Positions 7,575 to 16,105 of a stretch of DNA of 64,000 nt are shown here, piece after piece; position 1 is the first letter of the stretch, and each line of letters begins with the position of its first letter. The DNA is from CAYYKK01 sp046351395 (GTDB lineage: Bacteria; Myxococcota_A; Polyangia; Polyangiales; Polyangiaceae). The stretch lies in the NCBI GenBank assembly GCA_046351395.1, contig JAXLYP010000007.1, positions 315,299-379,298 on the forward strand. Reading direction: 5' to 3'. The notes beneath the pieces were generated by a model. The model worked only from the letters and a program-made list of their open reading frames with translations, was not told the origin of the DNA and ran no database searches. The position numbers were made by a program, and so were the translations under genes.

Positions 7575-9626
7575 ATGAAGTCTTTGGCTTGGTGGTCGAG
7601 GTGCGCCCCCCGTCCGGCGGCGCGAGCGGCGCTCGTCGCGATTCTTGCCGGCGCGCCCTTCGCGTTCTCCGCAGCGTCGTGCACGAAGAGCGGCGACGCC
7701 GAGGGGCTCTTCGAAGTCCCGGAGTCGCTCGACCAGCTCGCCGGGGACACGTTCTTCAACCTCCCGTTCCCGAACGACCTGCGGAGGGAGAACGGCAAGG
7801 TTCGGTTCAAGGGCTACCCGAACCCGAAGGGCATCCTGCTCCTCGACGGCTACACGAACTTCATCGACGGAAAGCTCGACGGGTTCTCCCCCGTCGCCGC
7901 GGGGTTCGTGAGGTTCAGCGGCGCCCTCGACGAGGCGACGCTCCCCGCGGATCCGGCCGCGTCGATCGCGGCCGACGCGCACGTCTTCCTCGTCGACGTG
8001 ACGCCCGGCTCACCGGGGCTCGGCAAGAAGCACCCGATCCGCGTGAGCTTCCACGACGCGGCGGGGGTCTATTGGCCCGCGCACACGCTCGCGTTCATGC
8101 CCGCGGTGGGCTTCCCGCTGCGCCCCCGCACGACGTACGCGCTCGTCGTCACCGACGACGTCACGGCGGACGGTGGAAACCCGGCGCGCGCGTCGTCCTC
8201 GCTCCGCCAGGTGCTCGGCGTCGAGGGCGCGGCCACCGAGGGCCGGCGCGCCGCGCGCGACGCGGTGGCCCCCGTCGTCGACGAGCTCGTCAAGCAGGGG
8301 GTGGATCTCGCGCACGTCGCGCAGTTCACGTCGTTCACGACGGACGATCCGACGGACGAGTACCTCCGCGCCGCGAACGCGCTGCCGTCGCAGATCGCCG
8401 CGCCCACCGCCTACGCCGCGAACTGGGCGGGGAAGCAAGCGCAGCCGACGTTCGACGAGTACACCGGGCTCTACGGCCCGCTCCCGAACTACCAGGCGGG
8501 GAAGATCCCGTTCGCGAACGTCGGCGACGGCGGGAGCTTCCAGCTCGACGCGGCGGGCGTGCCCCAGGTGGTCGACACGTTCGACGCGCGGTTCTCCATC
8601 ACGGTCCCGAACGCGACGAAGTGCCCGATGCCCGAGGCGGGCTACCCGATCGTCCTCTACGCGCACGGGACGGGCGGGGACTACCGGAGCTACGTGGACG
8701 ACGACACCGCGAAGTCGCTCGCGGAGGAGTGCCTCGCGTCGATGGGGGTCGATCAGATCTTCCACGGCACGCGGCCCGGCGCGCCGAGCGACAAGACCGA
8801 GGTCGAGATCCTCTTCTTCAACTTCAACAACGTCGAGGCGGCGCGCACGAACGTGCGCCAGAGCGGCCTCGACGAGATGCAGCGCGCGCGGCTCTTCACG
8901 GAGTCGCACATGTCGATCCCCGCCTCGATCAGCAAGACGGGCAAGGAGATCAAGTTCGACGCCTCGAAGCTCCTGTTCTTCGGCCACTCGCAGGGGAGCC
9001 TGAACGGGCCTCTCTTCTTGGCGGCGAGCCCGGACGTCCGCGGCGCCGTGCTCTCCGGCGCCTCCGGGCTCCTCTCGATCACGCTGCTCGAGAAGACCGA
9101 GCCGCAGCCGAGCATCGCGGGGCTCGTGAAGGGGCTCTTCCTCGGCCTGAACGACGAGGAGGGCGCCGAGCTCTCGATCGATCACCCGGCGATCGCGCTC
9201 GCGCAGACGATCGTCGACCCGGTCGACCCCATCAACTACGCGCGCTACGCGCTCACGCCCGTCGTGGGTGTCCCGAAGAGCGTGTACCAAACGGAGGGCG
9301 TTCGCGCGGACGGCACCGGGGACAGCTACGCGCCTCCGCACGGCGGCGAGGCGCTCGCGCTCGCGTTCGGCCTCCCGCTGATGGACCCGTTCGTCCACGC
9401 CCCGCCGGACGCCGCGTGGACCGGCGCCAAGCCCGTCGCGATCCCACCCGAGGGCTTGAGCGGGAACGTGGCGGACGGGCAGGCGAGCGGGATCCTCGCG
9501 CAGTTCGACCCGGGCAAAGGGGAGGGGCACTTCGTCGTCTTCAACGTCGCCGCCGCGACGAACCAGTCGGCGGGGTTCTTGAGGGCCCTGGCCGACGATC
9601 CGCGAGGCCGGGTTCCCGCGCTTTGA
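7575..9626 (+). CDS. Secreted/lipoprotein alpha/beta hydrolase
   Basis: A 683-residue exported protein. The N-terminus (Lys at 2, hydrophobic core, S-A-A-S-C near residue 35) looks like a lipoprotein signal. A beta-rich N-terminal half with N-L-P-F-P-N-D-L-R resembles the N-terminal domain of VolA-type bacterial lipases. The catalytic domain shows Y-A-H-G-T-G-G (oxyanion hole) and the nucleophile elbow G-H-S-Q-G, with S472 as nucleophile. A C-terminal G-E-G-H-F may supply the catalytic histidine. Likely an esterase or lipase on the cell surface; substrate unknown. The stop overlaps the proposed TTG start of the next gene. Confidence 0.8.
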   Translation: MKSLAWWSRCAPRPAARAALVAILAGAPFAFSAASCTKSGDAEGLFEVPESLDQLAGDTFFNLPFPNDLRRENGKVRFKGYPNPKGILLLDGYTNFIDGKLDGFSPVAAGFVRFSGALDEATLPADPAASIAADAHVFLVDVTPGSPGLGKKHPIRVSFHDAAGVYWPAHTLAFMPAVGFPLRPRTTYALVVTDDVTADGGNPARASSSLRQVLGVEGAATEGRRAARDAVAPVVDELVKQGVDLAHVAQFTSFTTDDPTDEYLRAANALPSQIAAPTAYAANWAGKQAQPTFDEYTGLYGPLPNYQAGKIPFANVGDGGSFQLDAAGVPQVVDTFDARFSITVPNATKCPMPEAGYPIVLYAHGTGGDYRSYVDDDTAKSLAEECLASMGVDQIFHGTRPGAPSDKTEVEILFFNFNNVEAARTNVRQSGLDEMQRARLFTESHMSIPASISKTGKEIKFDASKLLFFGHSQGSLNGPLFLAASPDVRGAVLSGASGLLSITLLEKTEPQPSIAGLVKGLFLGLNDEEGAELSIDHPAIALAQTIVDPVDPINYARYALTPVVGVPKSVYQTEGVRADGTGDSYAPPHGGEALALAFGLPLMDPFVHAPPDAAWTGAKPVAIPPEGLSGNVADGQASGILAQFDPGKGEGHFVVFNVAAATNQSAGFLRALADDPRGRVPAL

Positions 9627-10585
9627 CGCGCGCGCCTTTGCGCGCGGAGCCCGCGCGGCTCGGCGCGCTCGCGTGCTTGATCGTCGCGCTCGCGCTCACG
9701 CCGCCTGCGCAGGCGGACGACGCCGTGGCCGCCGGGCAGCACTTCAAGGAGGGGGAGGCCGCCTTTCAGCGTCACGACTACGTCGCGGCGGGCACGGAGT
9801 TCGACGCGGCGTACGCGGCGTCCCCGCACGAGTCGTCGCTCTTCAACGCGGCGCTCAGCTGGGAGAAGGCTGGCGAGCTCGCGCGCGCGGCGAACCTCTA
9901 CCGGCGCTACCTCCGCGTCGCGCCCGCCGATGCGAGCGATCGCGCGAAGGCGGCCGGCTCCGTCGCCGAGCTGAGCAAGCGCCTCGGCAAGCTCGACGTC
10001 GTGAGGGACCGGGCGCGCGACGTGCGCCTCGACGGCCGGCCCCTCGACGAGGACGCGCTGTTCACGACGCCCGGTGAGCACTCGCTCGCGTGGACCGCGG
10101 AGGATGGCGCTGCGCGATCGCGGGTCGTCACCGTCGCGCTCGGCGAGACCGCGTCCGTCGTGCTCGGAGAGCCCGAGAAGCCCTCGCTCCCGCCGACAGT
10201 GCGCCCCGCGGATCCGCCGCCGCCTGGCCCACCTCCCGCCGCGACGCGATCCGGGATCACGCCCTGGGTGGCGATCGCGCTCGGCGGCACGACCGTCGTC
10301 TCGGGCGCGGTGCTGCTCTGGTCCGGGATCGACGTGCTGCAGGCGAAGTCGGACTACGACCAGCAGAAGAAGGGCCTCTCGGTCGCGGACCAGCGCACGC
10401 TCATCGACGACGGCAAGGCCCGGACGGATCGCACGAACGTGATCGTCGGGGTGACCGGCGCGCTCGGCGTCGCGACCGTGATCAGCCTCATTTTTACGGA
10501 CTTCCACGCGTTCTCACGGGAGACCGCGCCGGGCGTGTCGGCGCGGATCGGCCCCGGCTCTGTCGGGCTTCTGGGATCGTTCTGA
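9623..10585 (+). CDS. TPR/PEGA-like exported protein with C-terminal membrane helices
   Basis: About 320 residues. I chose the TTG at 9623, overlapping the previous stop: it gives a proper signal peptide (Arg-rich start, L-A-C-L-I-V-A-L-A-L core, A-Q-A cleavage), while later candidates truncate it. The mature part has tetratricopeptide-like repeats (H-F-K-E-G-E-A-A-F-Q, then N-A-A-L-S-W-E-K-A-G), a short beta region resembling a PEGA domain, a Pro-rich linker, and two hydrophobic segments near the C-terminus. It shares this plan with the protein at 31741. It overlaps the kinase start by one base (TGATG), so the two are almost certainly one functional unit. Confidence 0.75.
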   Translation: MTRAPLRAEPARLGALACLIVALALTPPAQADDAVAAGQHFKEGEAAFQRHDYVAAGTEFDAAYAASPHESSLFNAALSWEKAGELARAANLYRRYLRVAPADASDRAKAAGSVAELSKRLGKLDVVRDRARDVRLDGRPLDEDALFTTPGEHSLAWTAEDGAARSRVVTVALGETASVVLGEPEKPSLPPTVRPADPPPPGPPPAATRSGITPWVAIALGGTTVVSGAVLLWSGIDVLQAKSDYDQQKKGLSVADQRTLIDDGKARTDRTNVIVGVTGALGVATVISLIFTDFHAFSRETAPGVSARIGPGSVGLLGSF

Positions 10586-12045
10586 TGGATCGCTTCGGCC
10601 GGTACGAGCTCCTGTTCGAGATCGGCTCCGGAGGGATGGCGCGCGTGTACCTCGCCCGGCAGCTCGGCGACTCGGGGTTCGAGCGGCTCGTCGCGGTCAA
10701 GCGCGTGCACGGCCACCTGGTCGGGGATCCCGACATCTACTCGATGGTGAGCGACGAGGCGCGGATCGCGGCGCTCCTCCGGCATCCGAACGTCGTCTCC
10801 GTCGTGGACGTCGTCGACCGCTCGGGCGAGCTGCTCCTCGTCCTCGACTACGTGGAGGGCTTCGCGTTGAGCAAGCTCGCCCGCAAGTTCAAGCAGGCGC
10901 TCCCGCCCGCGCTCGCGAGCCGCGTGGCGATCGACGCGCTCGCCGGGCTGCACGCCGCGCACGAGGCGCGCGATCTCCTCGGCGAGCGGCTCGACGTGGT
11001 GCACCGGGACGTGAGCCCGCAGAACCTCCTCGTCGGAACGGACGGCGTGACGCGCGTGATCGACTTCGGGATCGCGCGGGCGCGCGGGAACGCCGCGCTC
11101 ACGCAGACGGGCGTCGTGAAGGGGAAGGTCGCGTACATGGCCCCCGAGCGGCTCGACGAGAAGGCGGTCGATCGCCGGTCGGATCTGTTCGCGATGGGGG
11201 CCGTGCTGAACGAGCTGCTCCTCGGCGAGAGCGTCCGAGCCGACGGGGACGAGGCGCGGGACCTCGCGCGCGCGATGCTCCGAACGTTCGACCCGTCGGA
11301 CGTCCAGCGAATCTCGCCGAGGCTCGCACCCGTCCTCGAGCGCGCCCTCGCGCGCGCGCCCGCCGATCGGTTCGCGAGCGGCGAGGAGATGGCGCGCGCG
11401 ATCGCGGCAGCCGAGCCGCCCGCGCCCGTCACCGAGATCGCCGCGTGGGTCCGCGCGATGGAGGAGTCCGCGATCACCGAGCGGCGCGCGAAGATCGCGC
11501 AGGCGATCGAGGCGGCGCTCGCGGATGACGCTTCGCTCGACGCCGACGACGGAGCCGGCGCCGCGCCGAGCGCGCGCGCGAACGAGCCTCCCAAAGCGCC
11601 TCCGGCCGTCGCGGAGGCGCGGACAGCGGCCGCTTTGCAGCCCGAAGCCCGCCCCGCGCCGCCGACACCCGGCAGGCGCGGCTCGGCCCGCTGGGTCGCG
11701 ATGGGCGTCGCGGGTCTCGTCGCGGCGAACGCTGCCATCTGGCTCGCCGTGCGGCGGCCCGACCTCGTCAGCGCCAACCCTCCGCAGCGCCCCGCCGCGG
11801 ACGCTCGGCTCGACGCCTCGAGTCCCTCCACCGCGACCGCGCCGGTCGAATCGGTCGCGTCTGCACCGACGCCGCCCGCGCTCGCGTCCGCGTCCTCGTC
11901 CTCGTCGTCCGCCGGTTCCTCCACTTCCCCGTCTGCGCTCGCGGCGACGAGGCCGAGCGCGCCGCCCTCCGCCCTTCGCCCTGCGGTCAACCCGAGCACG
12001 AGCGCGAGCTCGGGCCTCCACGCGAACCCGTATGCGTCGCATTGA
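10585..12045 (+). CDS. Membrane-anchored Ser/Thr protein kinase
   Basis: A 486-residue eukaryotic-type kinase. Gly-rich loop G-S-G-G-M-A-R-V at 14-21, ATP lysine K39 (V-A-V-K), catalytic H-R-D-V-S-P-Q-N at 140-147, D-F-G at 160-162 and M-A-P-E-R in the activation segment are all intact, so it should be active. A cytoplasmic linker rich in Ala and Pro leads to one transmembrane helix at about 370-389, then a Ser/Ala/Pro-rich outer tail ending N-P-Y-A-S-H. The ATG overlaps the TPR gene stop by one base. It overlaps the next gene by 14 bp. The TPR protein and Cys-rich lipoprotein are likely its partners (inference). Confidence 0.92.
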   Translation: MDRFGRYELLFEIGSGGMARVYLARQLGDSGFERLVAVKRVHGHLVGDPDIYSMVSDEARIAALLRHPNVVSVVDVVDRSGELLLVLDYVEGFALSKLARKFKQALPPALASRVAIDALAGLHAAHEARDLLGERLDVVHRDVSPQNLLVGTDGVTRVIDFGIARARGNAALTQTGVVKGKVAYMAPERLDEKAVDRRSDLFAMGAVLNELLLGESVRADGDEARDLARAMLRTFDPSDVQRISPRLAPVLERALARAPADRFASGEEMARAIAAAEPPAPVTEIAAWVRAMEESAITERRAKIAQAIEAALADDASLDADDGAGAAPSARANEPPKAPPAVAEARTAAALQPEARPAPPTPGRRGSARWVAMGVAGLVAANAAIWLAVRRPDLVSANPPQRPAADARLDASSPSTATAPVESVASAPTPPALASASSSSSSAGSSTSPSALAATRPSAPPSALRPAVNPSTSASSGLHANPYASH

Positions 12046-13113
12046 CGTGGCCGCGCTCGCTGCCCTCCTCGTCGGCGCGCCCGCGTGCACGACGTTCTAT
12101 GGGCTCGAGCCGGATCCGAGCTCGTCGAGCTCCACGGGCTCGGGCGGGGCAGGGGGCTCTCCGCTCTTCTCTCCCACGAGCCTCCTGCCGATCTTCGACG
12201 CGGCTCATCTCTGTGGGTTGATCGCGACGTGCCCGACGCTCGGCGACAGCGTGATCGCGTCGACCGCGCTCCCCCTCGTCATCCCCGCGGCGAGCGACGC
12301 GCGGAACTTCTCGAGCTGCGTCGGCTGGCTGACCGCCCCGCTCGCGCCCGACGCGAGCGGCGCCGCGCGCGCGGGGTTCGCCGAGCTGCGCTCCATGATC
12401 GTGTGCATGGCCGCGACCTCGACGTGCGCGGACGCCGGCCGGTGCGGGTTCGACGTGGTCCTCGACGCGGCCGACGCACGATGCGCGGCGCAGACGGGAT
12501 CCCGGTGTGAGATGGGGCCGCGATCGACTGCGGCGCGATGCGCGCGTCGCACTGCAAGTCGAAGGGGTTCGCCCCCGGAAGCGCCTGCTTCACCGGGAGC
12601 GACGGGGTCGCGGCGTGTGCCCTCGGCGCGTGCTCCGCGCCCGAGGTGTCGTGCGATCCCTCGAGTGACCCCGGCCCCGCGGCCCCGAGCTACGTGTTTT
12701 CGTGCGACGCGTCCGGGCTCCGATCGGGCGTCGACTGCCGGGCCGCCGGGCTCGTCTGCGACGAGAGCGCCGCCGACCTGGGGCAGCGCGGCTGCGTGGG
12801 GGCGACCGGGAAGGCGTCCTGCTCGGCGCTCGGTGAGGCCGCGTGCCTCGGGGACCGCGTCCGCGTGTGCAGCGGGGCGCTCACCGGCGAGGTCGACTGC
12901 GCGGCGCTCGGGGAGGCGTGCGTCTACGAAGGCTCGACGGCCCGATGCGCCCCGACGTCCGCGGAGTGCTCGCCATTCGACGCGGACGTGAACGTGTGCG
13001 CGGGCAGCGTCATCCACCTCTGCGTCGGCGGGAAAAAGGCGGATTTCGACTGCGCCACCATCGGGGCGACCTGCGTCCCCACCGCGGGACCCGTGTCGGG
13101 ACACTGCCAATGA
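12032..13113 (+). CDS. Cysteine-rich lipoprotein, interrupted by a frameshift
   Basis: Two frames join into one protein. The first (12032 to about 12508) begins with a signal and lipobox (G-A-P-A-C), then a Ser/Gly linker (S-S-S-S-S-T-G-S-G-G-A-G-G) and Cys-containing sequence ending T-G-S-R-C. The second (about 12511-13113) continues D-G-A-A-I-D-C-G-A-M-R with regularly spaced cysteines to the stop. Losing one base near 12509 (expected tgt-gaN-gat) explains the break. Intact length would be about 360 residues. The linker and Cys-rich plan match the lipoprotein at 32772, which likewise accompanies a TPR gene and a kinase. Function unknown; extracellular domain likely disulfide-bonded. Confidence 0.75.
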
Positions 13114-13172
13114 CGACGATGATTTTCCCTTCCGGGCGCCCACCGTGTCCTCCCCTCTGGAGGCCCCCGCCG

Positions 13173-14048
13173 ATGTCCCCCAACGCCCGCTCCGCGCACG
13201 TCGCAGCCCGTGTCTCCGGGGCGCTCGTCTCCGTGGCGCTCCTCTCCGGCGTGCTCTTCGTCTCCGGTTTGCTCGGGGCGTGCACGCCGAAACCCGTGGA
13301 TCTCGGCGTGGAGGGCCAGCTCCTCACCGCGGACGCGCAGGACACCACCGACACCGTCGAGCTCGCGACCACCGTGGCGGCGCTCCCGTCGCTCACCCTC
13401 GAGCCCGGGCAAGTCACCCTCGCCAGCGTCGTCGCGGCGCAGCAGGGTGCGAAGAAGTTCTTTCAGCCGTCAAGCTGCTTGACCGTCGAGGCGGAGGGCA
13501 ACGTGGTGACCTACACGTTCGACCACTGCAGCGGGCCGTGGGGCGCGGCCGATCTCACCGGGCAAGAGGTGGTCGCGTTCTCCCCGGGGGACGGCCCGGG
13601 AGCGACGCTGCTCGAGATGCACAGCGAGGGATTGAAGGCCAACGGCAGGGACGTGGAGCACCACGCGGAGGTGTACGTGGCGCTCGAGGAGGGTGGCCGC
13701 CGCGTCCTCTGGCGGGGTGGGTTCAGCGGCGTGACCGGGCTCGGCAAGACCTTCGCGAACGACTCGGATCTCGACCTCTTCGTGGGCGACGACGGATGCT
13801 CGCGCCTCTCGGGGACGGCCGCGTCCACGCTCGGACTGCGCGGCCTGACCCTCGACTTTCAGAACATCGAGCGCTGCGGCCCTGCGGGGACATGCCCGGA
13901 CGGGGTCATCACCGCGACCGGGAAGCTGAGCGGCGTGACGGTGACGCTCGTGTTCGACGGCACGCCGACGCTGACCGCCATCGGCGAAAATGGCGGCGAG
14001 CTCGACGTGAAGCTGAAGTGCACCCCGCCCGCCGAAAAGGCCCCGTGA
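13173..14048 (+). CDS. Lipoprotein of unknown function
   Basis: A 291-residue protein. The ATG at 13173 is preferred over an upstream in-frame ATG at 13110 because it follows GGAGG (13160-13164 region) at normal spacing and starts a clean lipoprotein signal ending L-L-G-A-C. The mature protein is predicted beta-rich with a few cysteines (about six) and no recognised motif. The stop overlaps the sigma-factor start (TGATG). A co-translated lipoprotein next to an ECF sigma factor could sense an envelope signal, but it has no cytoplasmic part and is not an ordinary anti-sigma factor. Confidence 0.75.
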   Translation: MSPNARSAHVAARVSGALVSVALLSGVLFVSGLLGACTPKPVDLGVEGQLLTADAQDTTDTVELATTVAALPSLTLEPGQVTLASVVAAQQGAKKFFQPSSCLTVEAEGNVVTYTFDHCSGPWGAADLTGQEVVAFSPGDGPGATLLEMHSEGLKANGRDVEHHAEVYVALEEGGRRVLWRGGFSGVTGLGKTFANDSDLDLFVGDDGCSRLSGTAASTLGLRGLTLDFQNIERCGPAGTCPDGVITATGKLSGVTVTLVFDGTPTLTAIGENGGELDVKLKCTPPAEKAP

Positions 14049-14572
14049 TGGACGACGACGACGACCTCGTTCGCCGCGCCATCGAGGGCGACGCCCAAGC
14101 GAAGGACGACCTCGCGCGCAAGCACTTGCCGGTGCTACGGCGCGTCGTGCGGCGGTACGTGAGCGAGAGCGACGCGGAGGACGTCTCGCACCGCGCGATG
14201 ATGCGCGGCCTCGCCAAGCTCGGGACGTTCCGGGGCGACTCGAGCTTCCGATCGTGGATCCACCGGGTCGCGATCAACGTGGCGTTGAACCACGTTCGCG
14301 ACACGAAGCGCGAGGCGACGGACGAGCTCGCGGAGGCCGACATCATCACGAACACGCTCGGCACCGAGCGGCTCGTCGCCCGCGAGGCGCGGGCGAGGCT
14401 CCTCGGCCTCGTGGAGCAGCTCCCGCCGAAGCAGCGCGAGGCCGTGAAGCTCCGCCTCTTCGGCGAGCTGAGCTTCGCCGAGATCGGCGCCGAGATCGGC
14501 ATCAGCGAGGACAGCGCCAAGGTGAACTTCCACCACGCGCTGAAGCGCCTCCGCGCCGATCTATCGAGCTAG
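14048..14572 (+). CDS. ECF-type RNA polymerase sigma factor
   Basis: A 174-residue sigma-70 family protein of ECF size. Region 2 includes D-A-E-D-V-S-H-R-A-M-M-R-G and F-R-S-W-I-H-R-V-A-I-N-V-A-L-N-H-V-R. Region 4 includes L-P-P-K-Q-R-E-A-V-K-L-R and the helix-turn-helix S-F-A-E-I-G-A-E-I-G-I-S-E-D-S-A-K-V. A run of aspartates opens the protein. It directs polymerase to a dedicated promoter set; targets are unknown. It is the last gene of the overlapping chain that begins with the TPR/kinase pair, and no anti-sigma gene adjoins it, so control may come through the kinase (speculative). Confidence 0.93.
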   Translation: MDDDDDLVRRAIEGDAQAKDDLARKHLPVLRRVVRRYVSESDAEDVSHRAMMRGLAKLGTFRGDSSFRSWIHRVAINVALNHVRDTKREATDELAEADIITNTLGTERLVAREARARLLGLVEQLPPKQREAVKLRLFGELSFAEIGAEIGISEDSAKVNFHHALKRLRADLSS

Positions 14573-14612
14573 ATGCCGGAGCGCGCCGAAGGCGCTCGAT
14601 TCAGCCGCGGTC

Positions 14613-14807
14613 CTCCGCGGAATTTCGTCGAGAGGGGCGCAGGCGGAGGCGAGGCCGTCGGTCGGTTGTCCTCAGCGCGGGCAGACCACGCTTCGGAAAC
14701 TCCTTGGCGTTGCCTCCGCTGACACCCCCCCCGTCGACGAAATCCGTCGTCATGGGTGCTGGAGGCGAGGCCGTCGGTCCGTTGTCCTCATCGTGGGCAG
14801 GCGATCC
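14613..14807. repeat. Composite intergenic repeat with inverted ends
   Basis: This fills most of the 281-bp gap after the sigma gene. A unit beginning ggaggcgaggccgtcggtc and continuing gttgtcctca occurs at 14645 and again at 14761. Around the first copy, cggaatttcgtcgag (near 14615-14630) pairs with gtcgacgaaatccg (near 14733-14746), and aggcggaggc pairs with gcctccgc. The core (gtcggtcgg ... ctcagcg ... gcagaccacgctt) recurs twice at 61612-61777, so this is a dispersed element. No coding potential of note. Confidence 0.65.
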
Positions 14808-14853
14808 GTCGAGCTGAGCTGCTTCTTGGGCTACGCTGCCGCCCGACCGTCGC

Positions 14854-15525
14854 ATGGGCTTCTACATCATCCTCTTCTCGACGCTCGCGTTCGATGCCGT
14901 CCTCCTCGGCGCGCTCGTGTGGGCGTTCTACTCTCCGCGGTTCGCGAAGCGCCGCATCGATCCCGCCCCGCCGATCAAGGTCCCGATCGAGCGCCGCATG
15001 CGGAGCGCGGTCGTCTCGAGCGGGATCTCCCTCGCGACGGTCATCGGCTCGACGTATTTCCTGCGCGCGTCGTTGATGCACGATCGCCCCGCGTCCGTGG
15101 GCGAGAAGCTGCTCCAGGCGGGCGCGATCCTCCTCGTGTACGACTTCGCGTACTACTGGCTGCACCGGGCGATGCACATCAAGAAGGTGATGCGGTTCGT
15201 CCACGGCGTGCACCACCGGGCGACGAACCCGTCGGCGCTCGAGAGCTTCTTCCTCCACCCCGCGGAGCTCCTCGCGGGCCTCGCGCTGCTCGTGGGATCG
15301 ACGGCCATCGTCGGCCCCGTGCACGAGCACGCGTTCGTCGTCGCGTTCTTCGTGTACTCGACGCTCAACATCCTCATCCACTCGGGCCTCGTGTTCGGCA
15401 GCTGGGCGCTCCGCCCGATCGACTGGCTCACGAAGAAGCACCACGTCCACCACCACGACGACTTCGCTCGGAACTACGCGTCGCTCACGCCCCTGCCGGA
15501 TCTGATCTTCGGCACGAGCGGTTGA
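14854..15525 (+). CDS. Fatty acid hydroxylase / sterol desaturase family membrane protein
   Basis: A 223-residue integral membrane di-iron oxygenase-type protein. The histidine clusters that bind the iron pair are visible: H-R-A-M-H, H-G-V-H-H and K-K-H-H-V-H-H-H-D-D. About four hydrophobic segments flank them. Family members hydroxylate or desaturate lipids, sterols or carotenoids using O2; the substrate cannot be told from sequence. It stands alone after a repeat-filled gap and is followed by a convergent gene. Start ATG at 14854 gives a hydrophobic N-terminus directly (M-G-F-Y-I-I-L-F). Confidence 0.85.
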   Translation: MGFYIILFSTLAFDAVLLGALVWAFYSPRFAKRRIDPAPPIKVPIERRMRSAVVSSGISLATVIGSTYFLRASLMHDRPASVGEKLLQAGAILLVYDFAYYWLHRAMHIKKVMRFVHGVHHRATNPSALESFFLHPAELLAGLALLVGSTAIVGPVHEHAFVVAFFVYSTLNILIHSGLVFGSWALRPIDWLTKKHHVHHHDDFARNYASLTPLPDLIFGTSG

Positions 15526-15532
15526 GCCGCGC

Positions 15533-15943
15533 TCAGGCGAGGCGCACGGTCGCGCGCGACGGATCGCGCGGATCGTCGAGCATCGCGACGGTGTCGCCCA
15601 CGCGGTACCGGCCGGCGAGCACGCGCGCCTCGAACGGAGCTCCGTCGACCTCGTAGGTGACCCGCGCGGTCCCCGAGCGCTTGGCGTCGACCTCCGCGAC
15701 GTGTGCCACCACCGCTCGGCCGCGCGCGTGGAGGCCGCGGACGGCGGCGGCCCGCACGAGGACCGCGGCGGCGCCGCCGAGCACGACGAGGGCGGTGATC
15801 CCGGCGAAGGCGATCGTGAGCGCGGGCGTGCGCCAGGAGGCGCCGAAGCCGACCGTCGCCGAGAGCACGACCCACATCGCGACGACGACCGCGCTCACCT
15901 GAGCTTTGCGATCGTTCCGGAGGATGGCGAGGTGGGTGGGCAT
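15533..15943 (-). CDS. Small membrane protein, DUF3592-like
   Basis: A 136-residue protein with two hydrophobic segments (about residues 18-35 and 42-65) followed by a small beta-rich cytoplasmic or periplasmic domain with R-V-T-Y-E-V-D-G and Y-R-V-G-D-T-V-A-M-L-D-D-P. That pattern resembles DUF3592 proteins, where a conserved 'Y.vGd.v.v.ydP' strand is typical. Function is not known. Convergent with the hydroxylase gene (7-bp gap). The assignment rests on pattern only. Confidence 0.6.
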   Translation of the reverse strand: MPTHLAILRNDRKAQVSAVVVAMWVVLSATVGFGASWRTPALTIAFAGITALVVLGGAAAVLVRAAAVRGLHARGRAVVAHVAEVDAKRSGTARVTYEVDGAPFEARVLAGRYRVGDTVAMLDDPRDPSRATVRLA

Positions 15944-16105
15944 CGCGGGCCCATCACACCCCGCGCGGGCCGCGGCGTCGAGCGCGAGCGCACCGCGAGG
16001 AGCACGAGCGCGGGGCTCCCCTCGGTCTCGTGCCGTCTATCGCCTCCCCTGCCCTCGATCGATAGGAGGCCTGCGCGCCGAGCTCTGGGGTAAGTTTCGT
16101 TCGCC

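Noticed and set aside
7544..9622. Upstream extension of the TPR gene frame through the hydrolase gene
   Set aside because: That part overlaps the hydrolase in another frame and is Arg-rich; the signal peptide starts at the TTG 9623.
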